Part shown: piece after piece, positions 1 to 8,790 of the stretch | Position numbering within the stretch: position 1 is the first letter of the stretch | Layout of the letters: each line of letters starts with the position of its first letter | Origin: Blasia pusilla | Lineage: Eukaryota > Marchantiophyta > Marchantiopsida > Blasiales | DNA length: 64,000 nt | Assembly (NCBI GenBank): GCA_050084515.1 | Contig: CM114272.1 | Span: forward strand, 55,614,001 to 55,678,000 | Direction: 5' to 3' | The notes under the pieces: model-generated | Databases searched by the model: none | What the model saw: the letters and a program-made list of their open reading frames with translations, nothing else | What the model was told of the DNA's origin: nothing | Program-made: the position numbers and the translations under genes

Positions 1-44
1 ATATGCGGCTCAATAATAGCCACCTATGATTACTTGGTGGTCAT

Positions 45-544
45 GTGATGGAGCACATCATCAAGGCGATTGCACTCATCAGGGTCATGGTCGCGTGCCT
101 CAATATGGAGGAGGAGATGGTGCTGCACCAAGAGGTTATTAGTGTGACTATTGTCAGAGGTACGGTCATACACGCACCAGGTGTTTCAGCTTGCACCATG
201 AGTTACGTTCGGACCAAGGGCCAGAGAGGACACCAAAGCGAGTTGCCGGTTCGGGTGGGCCTAGAGGTCGTACACCAGGTGGTCCCGTTGGGGGACGAGG
301 AGTTGGATTCGCCCGAGGGGATTGTGGAGTTTCCCATGGAGGAGGTAGAGTCCTACCATCTAAACGCGTCGAGGGACACGCCGGGCGTGAGGCTAGGATG
401 GCTGCTCAGATACAGCAGTTGCAGCATCAGATTGACGCTATGGAATTGAGGTTACCTGATGCCAAATCCATGGCATCGACGTCTTATGGAGCCGCCAGAG
501 ATATGGAGGATCTTGGTTGGATGTGTGGGGTTGCCGACATGTAG
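45..544 (+). pseudogene. Gag C-terminal part with CCHC zinc knuckle (remnant)
   Basis: A CX2CX4HX4C zinc knuckle is visible at 143-184 (residues CDYCQRYGHTRTRC). It lies in the frame that continues as the open stretch 191-544. The knuckle binds RNA during packaging in retroelement Gag proteins. It is followed by a Gly/Arg-rich linker and a segment rich in Gln and Met that may be a short coiled coil. The capsid-like part would lie left of the window. The matching capsid region survives in the minus-strand copy near 54.2-54.5 kb. Frame changes upstream of 143 and a stop at 542-544 show decay. Confidence 0.7.
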
Positions 545-1129
545 GCCGCCACATTTGTTATGACTGGAGCAGCCGTAGAGTTGGATCCATAACGAGGGGA
601 AGCCACGAAACAGACCAAGCTTCCTCAGTCCTTCACGTTGTCCGAGGCGATGAGGACCCCATCGATGGGTCTTGATCAGAGTTCCAGGAGAGTTAGTGAT
701 ATTGTTGGTGTGCAGGCACGGAGGGCGATGGGAGAAGCAAGTGCGTCGACTCCTATTGCTGATGCTCGGGAGGGGCATGTGTCGAGCACGTTGTTGGGGG
801 CGGCCACTGTTGTGTACCGCTTCTTTATTTTCTGCTTCCGATGTTATGACGTTGGGAGGTACGCCCACCAAGGTTTTTCAGCTGGCCGCTACACTATGTG
901 AGCGTGGAGTTGGAGTTCTTGCATCACCAGAGGTGATTGCATAGGAGGTGAAGGACCTGCCCTTGGAGCTGATGCTCGGGCCGTGCACGTCAGTTTCATG
1001 GGAGGTTACGGCTTCTAGGATGGCGGAGATGCCCGTTAGACCCGCAATAGAGTGTGCCATGGCTTCTCCTCATGTTTTTTTGCTAGATAACCGGGGAGAA
1101 GTCTTCTAGTTGGTGAGCCAAGAGATAGA
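545..1129 (+). pseudogene. Gag-protease linker of the retrotransposon (degenerate)
   Basis: This stretch has no domain I recognise. It is clearly part of the element because a diverged copy lies at about 52800-53340 on the minus strand, in the same order relative to the protease. Shared landmarks include the segment around 650-800 and the one around 840-1060. Frameshifts and stops break it in both copies. It probably encoded the spacer between Gag and protease. Confidence 0.6.
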
Positions 1130-1545
1130 GCTTTTAGTCTGCAACCCGTCTTGTTGGATTTAGGAGCGCAACCCCTGATGTTGGAAAAAGCGGCATTTAG
1201 AGGTTTGGGCCCGACGAGGGCCGACGTGGAGCATTATCCATTCCGGATACATACATCCTTGGGTGGATCAAGTATCATACAGTATATCATCCGATAGGAG
1301 GTCGTGGTGAGGATTTTCCTGAGACATCCTATAGATGAGTCAATGGTGCGAGCCAAGGCAATAGTGACCGATGCAGACTCCTACGACGTCTTGGTTGGTG
1401 GAGCAGTGTTGTACCCGATGGGGTTTTCCCTGGATTATTGGGAGGTGTCAATTTCCTACAGACCAAGATGGCAGTCAAGTGATGGGCGCCTTAGCTCATT
1501 ACCCATTGGATTCACATGTGCAGTGATGGAGCGCCGACCATGAGA
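1130..1545 (+). pseudogene. Retropepsin-like aspartic protease (remnant)
   Basis: The segment around 1150-1175 reads VLLDLGAQPLML, which fits the catalytic D-[ST]-G-A motif with the second position changed to Leu. It is followed downstream by a strand-turn region and by DSYDVLVGGAVLYPMGF near 1375-1430, which matches the conserved ILG-type second half of plant Ty3/gypsy proteases. The enzyme would cleave the Gag-Pol polyprotein. An in-frame stop occurs near 1298. Its place between Gag and the methyltransferase fits the gypsy layout. Confidence 0.72.
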
Positions 1546-1829
1546 GATGGCGACCTTAGCAGCATTTAGCAGCCGCACCACTTGGCCTAGTGATTTGATT
1601 GAGGGACATGTCCATGCAGAGGATACTCCCATTCTTGACATTTCTATGGAGAGGAGTGTTATGGTCGCCACATCAGTCCGTGGAGGAGAGGTGCCGCTTT
1701 GGGGCTCGACTAAGGAGCTTTGATGCTTAGACACTAAGCATGTGCACACCATGTGGAGCAAGACGTTTGCACCAGAGCGTGACGGGTCAGAGGAACCTGA
1801 GGTAGCCGAGAGTGCTATGATGATGCCCT

Positions 1830-2880
1830 TGGATACCGCACCCATTATGTGGCCCATCCTAGAGGAGGGTATTCGAATGTTGGATCTCTTTGGAGGGATC
1901 AACACTAGGTTAGTTGTTGTTTTGCAGGCAAGAGTACGCGTGCAGCAATATATACCTGTATGTGGAGATTGATGATGTTGCGAGGCGCGCTTCACTTCAC
2001 CATGTGGCGCAGTTACGCCTATGTTTTCCCAACTTGTTGTCTACGTCCGCTATCTAGGGTTATGAGAGTTCCCTATTGCAGGACATTTCATTGCTGGGGG
2101 CATAGGACTTGGAGCGCATATGGACCATAGACTTGGTCATTCCTGGTTGGCCAAGTTAGGGCTAGTTAGGTGTTAGACGGGGTAGCGGATTAGCTGACTC
2201 TTGATCCGGGTTGTTTTGGGACATGATGCGGATCTTGCAACACTTACAAGAGCATCAGTCCCATTCTCTCTAGCATATATTATGGAGAATGTGCTGATTT
2301 TGGGCCATTCAAGGTCCCGCGTGGTGACGAGTGCACATCAAGTGCACGCATGGATTGGCATGGCAATGCTTTTGGATGCGGCGAGTGTAGGTTCTAGAGC
2401 ACACCGCCCTCATCTTTGGTGGATCAACTTGGTCCCATATGAGGTGTTATGCAAGGCATATAGGCGAGTGGAATGCCCCTCCCAATTGTTGGTGGATTCC
2501 ATATTGGATCCCGGCTGTCGATCGCAGGCAGTGAGGCACGATGATCGACCAACGTTGACTATGGTCAACAAGATTCGCATGCCACGGGTAGCCTTTCTCA
2601 CATTGGTGAGTTTTCCCACTTCATATGCATTCAAGGAGGCCGGACCTGGCACAAATCTCTGTAACTCTCTAGATTCAGTCCACATGAAGTTCAGCCCTAT
2701 TTCTGACTTGAGTTTCAACCTAATTTTCAGTTGGACCAGGTATAACGGTTGGTGGAGCCAACCGTCGATGAGCGAGAGCGAGCGATGGGATTCCCCACAA
2801 AGGTGACGATAGTACCATCACTATCAGAGGCATCACGACATCATGTCTTGGGTTAGGCAATGGACCTGAACTGCTAGACA
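1830..2880 (+). pseudogene. C5-cytosine DNA methyltransferase domain, DNMT3-like, inside the retrotransposon polyprotein (decayed)
   Basis: Conserved C5-methyltransferase motifs occur in correct order over about 1 kb. Motif I (S-adenosylmethionine loop) is LDLFGGINTRL from 1880. Motif II is YVEIDDVARR near 1955-1985. Motif IV is DLVIPGWPS*G at 2130-2162, where the family has PC(Q/N): the catalytic Cys codon is now Ser (AGT, 2154) and the next codon is TAG. Motif VI is MENV at 2282-2293. Motif VIII is SRAHRPHLWWIN near 2393-2425, closely resembling the AHRARYFWGN-type motif of DNMT3. Motifs IX-X are ERERAMGFPTK at 2770-2802 and HHVLG*AMDLN near 2839-2871. At least three frame changes occur between the motifs. 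The domain sits between protease and reverse transcriptase. DNMT3 or DRM-like relationship is inferred from motif VIII and needs a phylogeny; a chance match is very unlikely given seven ordered motifs. Confidence 0.88.
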
Positions 2881-3329
2881 TTGATTTTTAGCTTAGAAGT
2901 AGCTGAGTTGCATTGTTTGAGGATGCGACAGATCTCACCTGTTGCGTTGGTGAGCCCCATGCCTACCGAGACGGCTGAGGCAGTGGCCGGGGGCAAGATC
3001 CGAGGAGATCGACACACCAGGGGTAATCGGGAGAGACACCCTTGGACTTCTTGGGATGTTTTGCAATTACTCTAGGAGATGGTGGCCACAACATCGAGCG
3101 TTGTTCCGGGTATTGCACATGGAGATCCAATTTTGCAAGGAAGCAATCAAGTTTTGTTGTCCGAGATGGGGTTGCACCATAGCAACCACCTACACCCGCG
3201 CCAGAGAGTCCTACCATAGTTACGATGGAGACTTGGGGGCCAAATATGGGCCCTAAGTTGACAAGAGGAGAGCGGCGCCCCATACATCAATTCTCGAGGA
3301 GTTATAGGAGCTCTTTGCATTTAGCATGC

Positions 3330-4199
3330 ATTGATTTGGGTACGTTGAAGGGTCCAGGGATTGGCATTGAGTTGTCGAGTGACACGCCGATCTTCCAACA
3401 AACCTAAAGGTACAGTGACATGGAGAGGGCTTTGATTCATAGTAGGAGCCCGAACTTGGTTGGAGCACGACTAGTGGAGATGTCGCATGGAGAGTATGCA
3501 TTTGCCACTGTCATGCCCGCCAAGAAGGATGTGCATGGCAACTGGACGGATAGAGGGATATGTGGAGAATACTGACTTATTAATCGGTAGACGAAGTTCG
3601 ATAGGTATGCTATGCCAACCCCTGAGGAGATCTTTGATGCGATTGGGCATGCAAAAGTTTCCAGTTCATTGGATTTGCAAGCCGGATACCATCAATTACC
3701 TATCAGATTGGAGGACACGGAGAAGACGGCATTTTGGGGCATTGATCCTCACGGGAAGGATTTTTTTGTACTAGTGGCGGTTCTTACCATTTGGGTTAAA
3801 GAACGCCCGGTTGAGTTTCATAGCGTCATGGATAGGATCTTAGCAAGTCTGGATTTTGCTAGGTGTTATATTGATGATATCGTAGTCTTGAGCGCCACAG
3901 TTGAGGAGCATGAGCGACATCTAGAGGAGGTATTTTGACGATTGCAGTTATATGGGCTGAAGCTACATCCAAGCAGGTGCAAGTTCTTCTACAACCAGAT
4001 TGAGTACTTGGGTCATACGATATATCCAAGGGGCCTTGATGCACAACAAACAAAGGTAGAGGAAATTTCACGCATTCCACGCCCTACAGATGTGAGTCAA
4101 GTTCGTGCATTCATGGGATTGGCGAACTTCTATGGACGATACATCAAGGGTTTTAGTTTGATTGCGAAGCCGCTAACCTTGCTCTCCAAGGTGGATTAG
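3330..4199 (+). pseudogene. Reverse transcriptase (Ty3/gypsy type, remnant)
   Basis: One frame carries the whole domain with a few stops. The N-terminal region (from about 3342) contains the KGPGIGIELSSDTPIFQQT and MPAKKDVHGNW segments. It is followed by MPTPEEIFD (3612), SSLDLQAGYHQLPI near 3660-3705, and the catalytic YIDDIVVLS at 3867-3893 with both Asp codons intact (3873-3878). The thumb region LGHTIYPRGL and MGLANFYGRYIKGFS ends at about 4160. Stops interrupt it at 3408, 3573, 3591 and 3936. The family copies element RNA into DNA in the cytoplasmic particle. The absence of a frameshift across this domain suggests it decayed mainly by point mutation. Confidence 0.92.
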
Positions 4200-4294
4200 G
4201 AGTGGCAGTTGGGGGATGAGCAAGAGAGAGCATTTTAGCTGCTCAGGATAGATTGACGTCCGCGCCCATATTGAGGAGACCGATCAGGGGGTGT

Positions 4295-4640
4295 CCTTTC
4301 TAGTTTCATACCGATTGGAGCATGTTGGGGCTTGGAGCCGTGCTCACCCAACATGACGAAGATGGTAGAGAGTTCGTGGTGGTTTACGCTAGTCGCTCGA
4401 ATAAAATTGAAGAGGCAAAGTATAGCTAGTATGAGGATGAGTTCTTGGGTGCGGTGTGGGCTATCACACATTTCAGGTGTTATTTATACGGAAACCCCTT
4501 TACCATCCACTTAAGTGGTTGATGGAGTCCGACAAGCTTACAAGGAAGCTTGCCAGATGGGCTCTTTTGTTGCAGGAGTATGACTTCCAAGTGGTGCATA
4601 GACCTGGGAAGCTCAACCAAGATGCATATGGTTTGAGCCG
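4295..4640 (+). pseudogene. RNase H domain (remnant)
   Basis: TDWSMLGLGAVLTQ begins at 4310, giving the first catalytic Asp at 4313. It is followed by VVVYASRSN near 4380, DEFLGAVWAITHFRCYLYG near 4440-4490, and the domain end VVHRPGKLNQDAYGLSR near 4590-4640, where the usual D-A-D is D-A-Y. A frameshift at about 4510 moves the last part to another frame. The domain degrades the RNA strand after reverse transcription. It is contiguous with the reverse transcriptase. Confidence 0.85.
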
Positions 4641-4959
4641 TAATCCATGCTTGAGTCAACGAGATGTGACTAGAGCTTGTTGGTATGATGAGAGCGATGA
4701 GGAGTTGGAGCCAGAATGGCACGCGTCAGCCTATTTGGGCTTGTTGGCTATGGAGAGCTAGATTGATGAGACTTCAATGGCGAGGTGTGATGGAGAGTGC
4801 TTATATCTAGAGACCGGTGAGGAGACGACAGGTGGTTGAGACATTCACAACAATGGAGTAGTCTTGGATTACTTGCAAACTGGCAGCGTCGCGAGCACAA
4901 TGGGTGCTAGAGAGCGAGATCGGATCTTATAGCAAGCCAGATGGTTCCGGTGGGAGGGG

Positions 4960-5979
4960 ACACATGTGTTGGGAGTTTGGGAGGACTGTAGAGTGTATGT
5001 AGTGCGTCATGCCCATGAGGAGTTGGGTAATTTTGGAGTGAAGCGGACGTACAATTTGCTCCAGATACAGTATTGGTGGCAAGGCATGCAGACTGACGTT
5101 CAAAAGTTTGTTAACATGTGCATGGTTTGGGCATCATTCAATGCTCCGACTCCATAGTTGCATCCACTTCCAATCATGGGTTTAGGTTATAGATTGAGTT
5201 TCGATTTTGCAGGACTTTTGCCTTTGACAGAGCGCCACAGTCGTTATGTGTTGGTGATGGTCGAGCACTTCTCAAAGTGGATAGAGTTGGTTGGATTTCC
5301 TGACAAAGCGAGTGAGGGAGTAGCGTATGCCTTCCTAGATCAAGTGTTGAGTCATTACGGCGCACTAGCTGAGGTGTTGATAGACCAGGATACAGAGTTT
5401 CGCGGGGAGTTTCAAGCCTTGTGTGCTCAGGCGCTGATCGACCATCGCACCACTTTGCGAGAACATCATGAGGCGGATGGACTAGCAAAGAGGGTTGTGC
5501 AAACAATGAAGAGAGGATTACAAAAGTATGGCTTGCAGAGATGTCACCTAGGAGATTGAGACCTTCAATTGCCGTGGTTGGCGATGGGATACAAATTTAG
5601 CAAGCAGGCATCCTTAGCGTCTTTCTCACCGTACTTGCTGCTTTATGGCCGAGAGCCACATTTGCCTACGGCCATTTGTCGAGACGTTGGTGAGATGTTG
5701 AACCTTAATGACCCTGACGTATGGATGCGAGTATATTCTAAGAGGGCTGAGGTATTTTGGAGAGTGATGCCCATGGCGTTTGAGAACTTGGCTATTACGC
5801 AACATCAAGATACATTGAGGTATGCGACTATTTGGGGAGGTAGTTATCGACCTACTATCGAGAGGTTTCATCAGGGAGACTATGTCTACTTGCAGCAGAC
5901 GACACATACGATGTTGGATGTGACTACATGGCGCACTATCTTGAGAGTGCGTGAGATTTTGCCATCTGGTGTTCTCTGA
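4960..5979 (+). pseudogene. Integrase with HHCC and DDE core (remnant)
   Basis: The N-terminal zinc-binding part reads RHAHEELGNFGVKRTYNLL near 5005 and continues to CMVW near 5119, where the second Cys is lost (Trp). The DDE core has Asp in SFDFAG (5203), Asp in LIDQDTEF (5383) and Glu in HHEADGLAKR (5470). The C-terminal part continues through LYGREPHLPTA, typical of Ty3/gypsy integrases, to about 5979. Stops occur at 5155, 5557 and 5977. The enzyme inserts element cDNA. The frame is the same as that of the downstream PHD finger. Confidence 0.92.
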
Positions 5980-6069
5980 TTGGAGGGACGCGATGGTATG
6001 GTTTAGAAGGACCATGTGCGTAACTGTACGCCATGTCATCTTCCGAAAATTGACGATACAATTGATCCG

Positions 6070-6240
6070 AGCTTACCAGTAGTTCCTACATACTTGTTGT
6101 GTATGTTGTGTGGTTCCGCCCGTAGTGCAACCACTATGCTAGTCTGTGATGGGTGTTCGAGAGGATGACATATGGCATGTATGACGCCACCTCTCACTAG
6201 GGTTCATGAGGGACGATGGATCTATCCCACGTGTATATAG
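6070..6240 (+). pseudogene. PHD finger (C4HC3) at the C-terminus of the retrotransposon polyprotein
   Basis: In the integrase frame, 120 bases past the last integrase ORF, the ligands follow the PHD pattern: Cys at 6100 and 6109, an 11-residue spacer, Cys at 6145 and 6154, His at 6169, Cys at 6178, a 14-residue spacer, then Tyr at 6223 where the seventh Cys is expected, and Cys at 6232. The surrounding residues TTMLVCDGC, MACMTPPL and EGRWIYPTC are typical of PHD fingers. The usual Trp before the His-containing turn is a TGA stop at 6166 in this copy but is a Trp in the copy at 59.1 kb. PHD fingers commonly bind the N-terminal tail of histone H3. A targeting role for the integrase or the methyltransferase is inference. 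Confidence 0.87.
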
Positions 6241-6423
6241 GGTAGGTAGTTCTAGATTCCGACTTATGTCTATGACATGGATGAAAAGAAGGCGACTAAC
6301 GATGGGGCCATATGAGCACCTGGCCTTTTTGCTCTTAGCGTCCGAGAGATGTACGTCATGGTAGATAGGGATAGATGGCTATTTGGAGTTAGAGGGACCT
6401 AACCACCAGCTAGGGGGCGATTG
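6241..6423 (+). other. Non-coding 3' internal tail of the retrotransposon
   Basis: Follows the PHD finger and has no recognised domain. Part of it (around 6285-6315) recurs at about 51080-51130 on the minus strand next to the second PHD remnant, so it belongs to the family. A purine-rich run near 6408-6420 (AGCTAGGGGGCGA) could be the decayed polypurine tract ahead of the 3' LTR. Confidence 0.4.
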
Positions 6424-6546
6424 GAGATATTTTGGTACTTCTTGTCTCGTTGTTTGGATGCCATGAGTAATCATGGGATCGTGAGAGTTTGTGTGTATGT
6501 TTGTCGACAGCGATGTATGTTGTGTCGTGATTTGTATGCGCACGAC
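6424..6546 (+). repeat. LTR 3' end fragment (family LTR1)
   Basis: This segment matches the last 120 or so bases of the longer LTR at 53396-54038, including the GGATGCCATGAGT region and the terminal GCGCACGACA. It lies immediately before a second LTR copy at 6550. Two LTR ends in a row suggest deletion or recombination between LTRs. Confidence 0.7.
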
Positions 6547-6549
6547 AAC

Positions 6550-6921
6550 TATCACGACTTTTTAGGATAGATGGGAGAGATTTGGTAGAGCGCCCTTGCG
6601 AGTAGAGGATGACTTGCTGAGGTCATGGGAAAACTTGAGAGAGCATGTTTCTCTTTTGTTTCGGCTCATTTGGAGCCATATAGAGAAACCTACTATTTTG
6701 GGTAAGTTTCCATGTTTGGTAGAGTTGATTTGAGATTGGTGAGAGTGCACACATTTGAGAGCTATGGTGTTGAGAGAGATTGGATCCTAATTTATTGGAG
6801 ATATTTTGGTACTTCTTGTCTCATTGTTTGGATGCCATGAGTTAGCATGGAATCGTGCATGTTTGTGTGTGAGTTTGTCGACAGCGATATATATTATGTA
6901 GCGATGTGTATGCGCACGACA
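6550..6921 (+). repeat. LTR of the DNMT/PHD element (LTR1, internally deleted)
   Basis: The start TATCACGACTTTTTAGGATAG corresponds to TGTCACGTC... at 53396, and the end GCGCACGACA corresponds to the end at 54038. Conserved blocks include the CTCATTTGGAGCCATA region near 6665. About 270 bases are missing in the middle relative to the 643-bp copy. It lies downstream of the PHD finger and is the best candidate for the 3' LTR of this element. Confidence 0.75.
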
Positions 6922-7251
6922 TGTATAAGAGAGGGAGAGATGGATTTCCCAAGCCATCCTTCTCATATTGGGCCTTAAGAGCAACTTTCTTGCTTTGTGT
7001 GTAGTAGGAACTAGGGTGCTAGCGTCCAGATTCCTTCATAGCACAGGGTGGATGTGCCTTGATATGCTAACGTAGATTCGATTGTGGAGTTGGCCGTGCA
7101 AGCCATTCTTACTCTAATTTTATTGTGTGGGTTCGATGCATATGCGTGAATATATTGAATGGATCAACCTGTGTGTTGGGAAGATTGATGTTTTGTGGTA
7201 CGTAGATATGACCGGTGATATGGATTGTGTAGCGATGTATATGCGCGCGAC
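6922..7251 (+). repeat. Fragment of a second LTR type (LTR2)
   Basis: This stretch matches 63690-64000 at the right end of the window, in the same orientation and with many shared blocks (for example GAGGGTGGATGTG-like and the TTGGGGAAGAT region). It ends in GCGCGCGACA, a variant of the LTR1 terminus. It is therefore a 5'-truncated copy of a related LTR that shares its end sequence with LTR1. Confidence 0.65.
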
Positions 7252-8714
7252 AACTTGCAACCCCATTTCTGCACTAGTCAAAGTTTGATTGAATTCAATC
7301 TTCACTGCATTCTTATCACAAGTCATGTATATTTTTGGGGAAGTTTTTCCAAAAGATATGTTTATCTAAAACATGGAGTGATTTTGCACTTTTGCAAGTC
7401 CTCTTTCCAAGCAAGCATACCGCCTTCCCCAACCAAAGAGGTTGCGCTTATGAATTAAGTATAAAATTTTATGATCAAGACACAATGCTACATGGACTAA
7501 CCTAGAATATCCCAAATAGTTTGTCCAAAACCACTACATCTAGTGGAAGCATGACTTGCTCTTAGTTTAGGTTATATACCATTTCTACCACCCTAGGTAT
7601 AAATGTATGCCATATTTTTGTGGATATTATCCCAAGAACATACTAAGAGGGTATATTTGCCACATATATTTTGTGTACCTTTGCACAAGATGAATGAAAA
7701 CCATTGCTCTTATAGAGCATCGCATCCAATCAAAATAACTTAACTTTTTTGCATCTAGATGTTGCCAAGTTCTTTGCAAAAGGTTGGGGAGATTTAAACA
7801 AATTTATCGCTAAATCTTGCAACACACTCATACAAGGCTAGGTCTAATCTTGCACATGTGTTAAATATTTACTAGCCTCACCTTCTTCTCTTAATGCATA
7901 TCTATTCAAGACAAGAGCATTCCAAAAAGAATGTCTAGGGCCGGGATCATTGATGGAAATTAACCTCGAATAATGTAAAGGATTCAGGAATCGTGATATG
8001 CATAATACCTTCCCCTTGACATGGTTGCAAAAAAGTGGACATGGACGGATAAGTGTGGACACGGATTGCAAGTAATGGGGCCCACACTTATAGGTCATGG
8101 TGGAAGGCAAGGCAAGGGTGGGCGAGACAATGAGGGGGGAGGGAGTGGAGGTGGAGGAAAGGAAGAAACGGGAAAGTGCAGAACATGGAGGAAAATGGGG
8201 GGGGTGGGATGAGAAAGAAGGGGGAGGTGGAGCCCACATGGACAAGTCCGTCCATACGACGAACGTAAGTCCACGGACATGGTCATATCCACAGACACAG
8301 ACTTTGTCCACATGCAACCTTGCCCCTTGAGGAACTCCATGGAAAGTTACCACTGTGATAGGAGGTCTATGAACTTAGGTCTCCATCAACCTAGGCTATA
8401 CTATGTAGTATGTATCCTCCATGAAGTACCTCTACAATTGACCTTCTAATAAGAAAATTGATGCATGGTAGATTTGGCCTTTTTAGGTTTTCGTTGATAT
8501 GGGAGGATGACTCTTAATATAATATAAGGTCTTGACATTTGTATCCATCCCTATGTAAGGGATAGACCCTCCTCCTTACCCCAATACTACAAAAGAAGAG
8601 CCTAAAGATTATTTGTCTATTGTGGAGTCTATCTAGCAACATGGAAACATCCACGTTTTGCCCCCATGCATAACGAAAGCATCTCTACTATAAGAGGAGA
8701 TTATTGTTGTTGTT

Positions 8715-8722
<8 letters not shown>
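7252..8722. other. AT-rich non-coding stretch with a purine-rich block
   Basis: No gene recognised. A strongly purine-rich block on the plus strand at about 8095-8235 (mostly G and A) creates long meaningless open frames on both strands. Flanking segments around 8030 and 8240-8310 repeat variants of a GTGGACATGGAC-like word in both orientations. Confidence 0.5.

Positions 8723-8785
<63 letters not shown>
8723..8785. repeat. (GA)n microsatellite
   Basis: An uninterrupted GA dinucleotide run of about 63 bases. It lies between AT-rich sequences and is not near a recognised gene. Confidence 0.97.

Positions 8786-8790
<5 letters not shown>

Larger units (their letters stand above)
1..6421 (+). 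mobile_element. Ty3/gypsy LTR retrotransposon carrying a DNA methyltransferase and a PHD finger (decayed, left end outside window)
   Basis: Internal region of one retrotransposon read on the plus strand. The domain order is Gag zinc knuckle (143-184), aspartic protease (about 1130-1545), C5-cytosine methyltransferase (about 1830-2880), reverse transcriptase (about 3330-4199), RNase H (about 4295-4640), integrase (about 4960-5979) and PHD finger (6100-6234). The order RT, RNase H, integrase defines Ty3/gypsy. The 5' LTR and most of Gag lie left of the window. The reading frame is broken by many stops and several frameshifts, so the copy is dead. Many stops look like CAG to TAG, CGA to TGA or TGG to TGA changes, as expected from deamination of methylated cytosine. 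The extra DNMT and PHD domains are the unusual part. Confidence 0.93.

Noticed and set aside
1877-2880. Methyltransferase as a bacterial contaminant or restriction-modification gene
   Set aside because: It lies inside a eukaryotic Ty3/gypsy element, shares its decay pattern and is partly repeated in another family copy at 59.3 kb.
6100-6234. Reading the Cys/His cluster after the integrase as a second zinc knuckle or a RING finger
   Set aside because: Spacing of the ligands (C2C-11-C2C-4-H2C-14-C2C) and the MTPPL and EGRW residues fit PHD and not CCHC or RING.
8021-8353. Overlapping open frames rich in Gly/Glu or Pro/Ser
   Set aside because: They come from a purine-rich low-complexity block and carry no protein signal.
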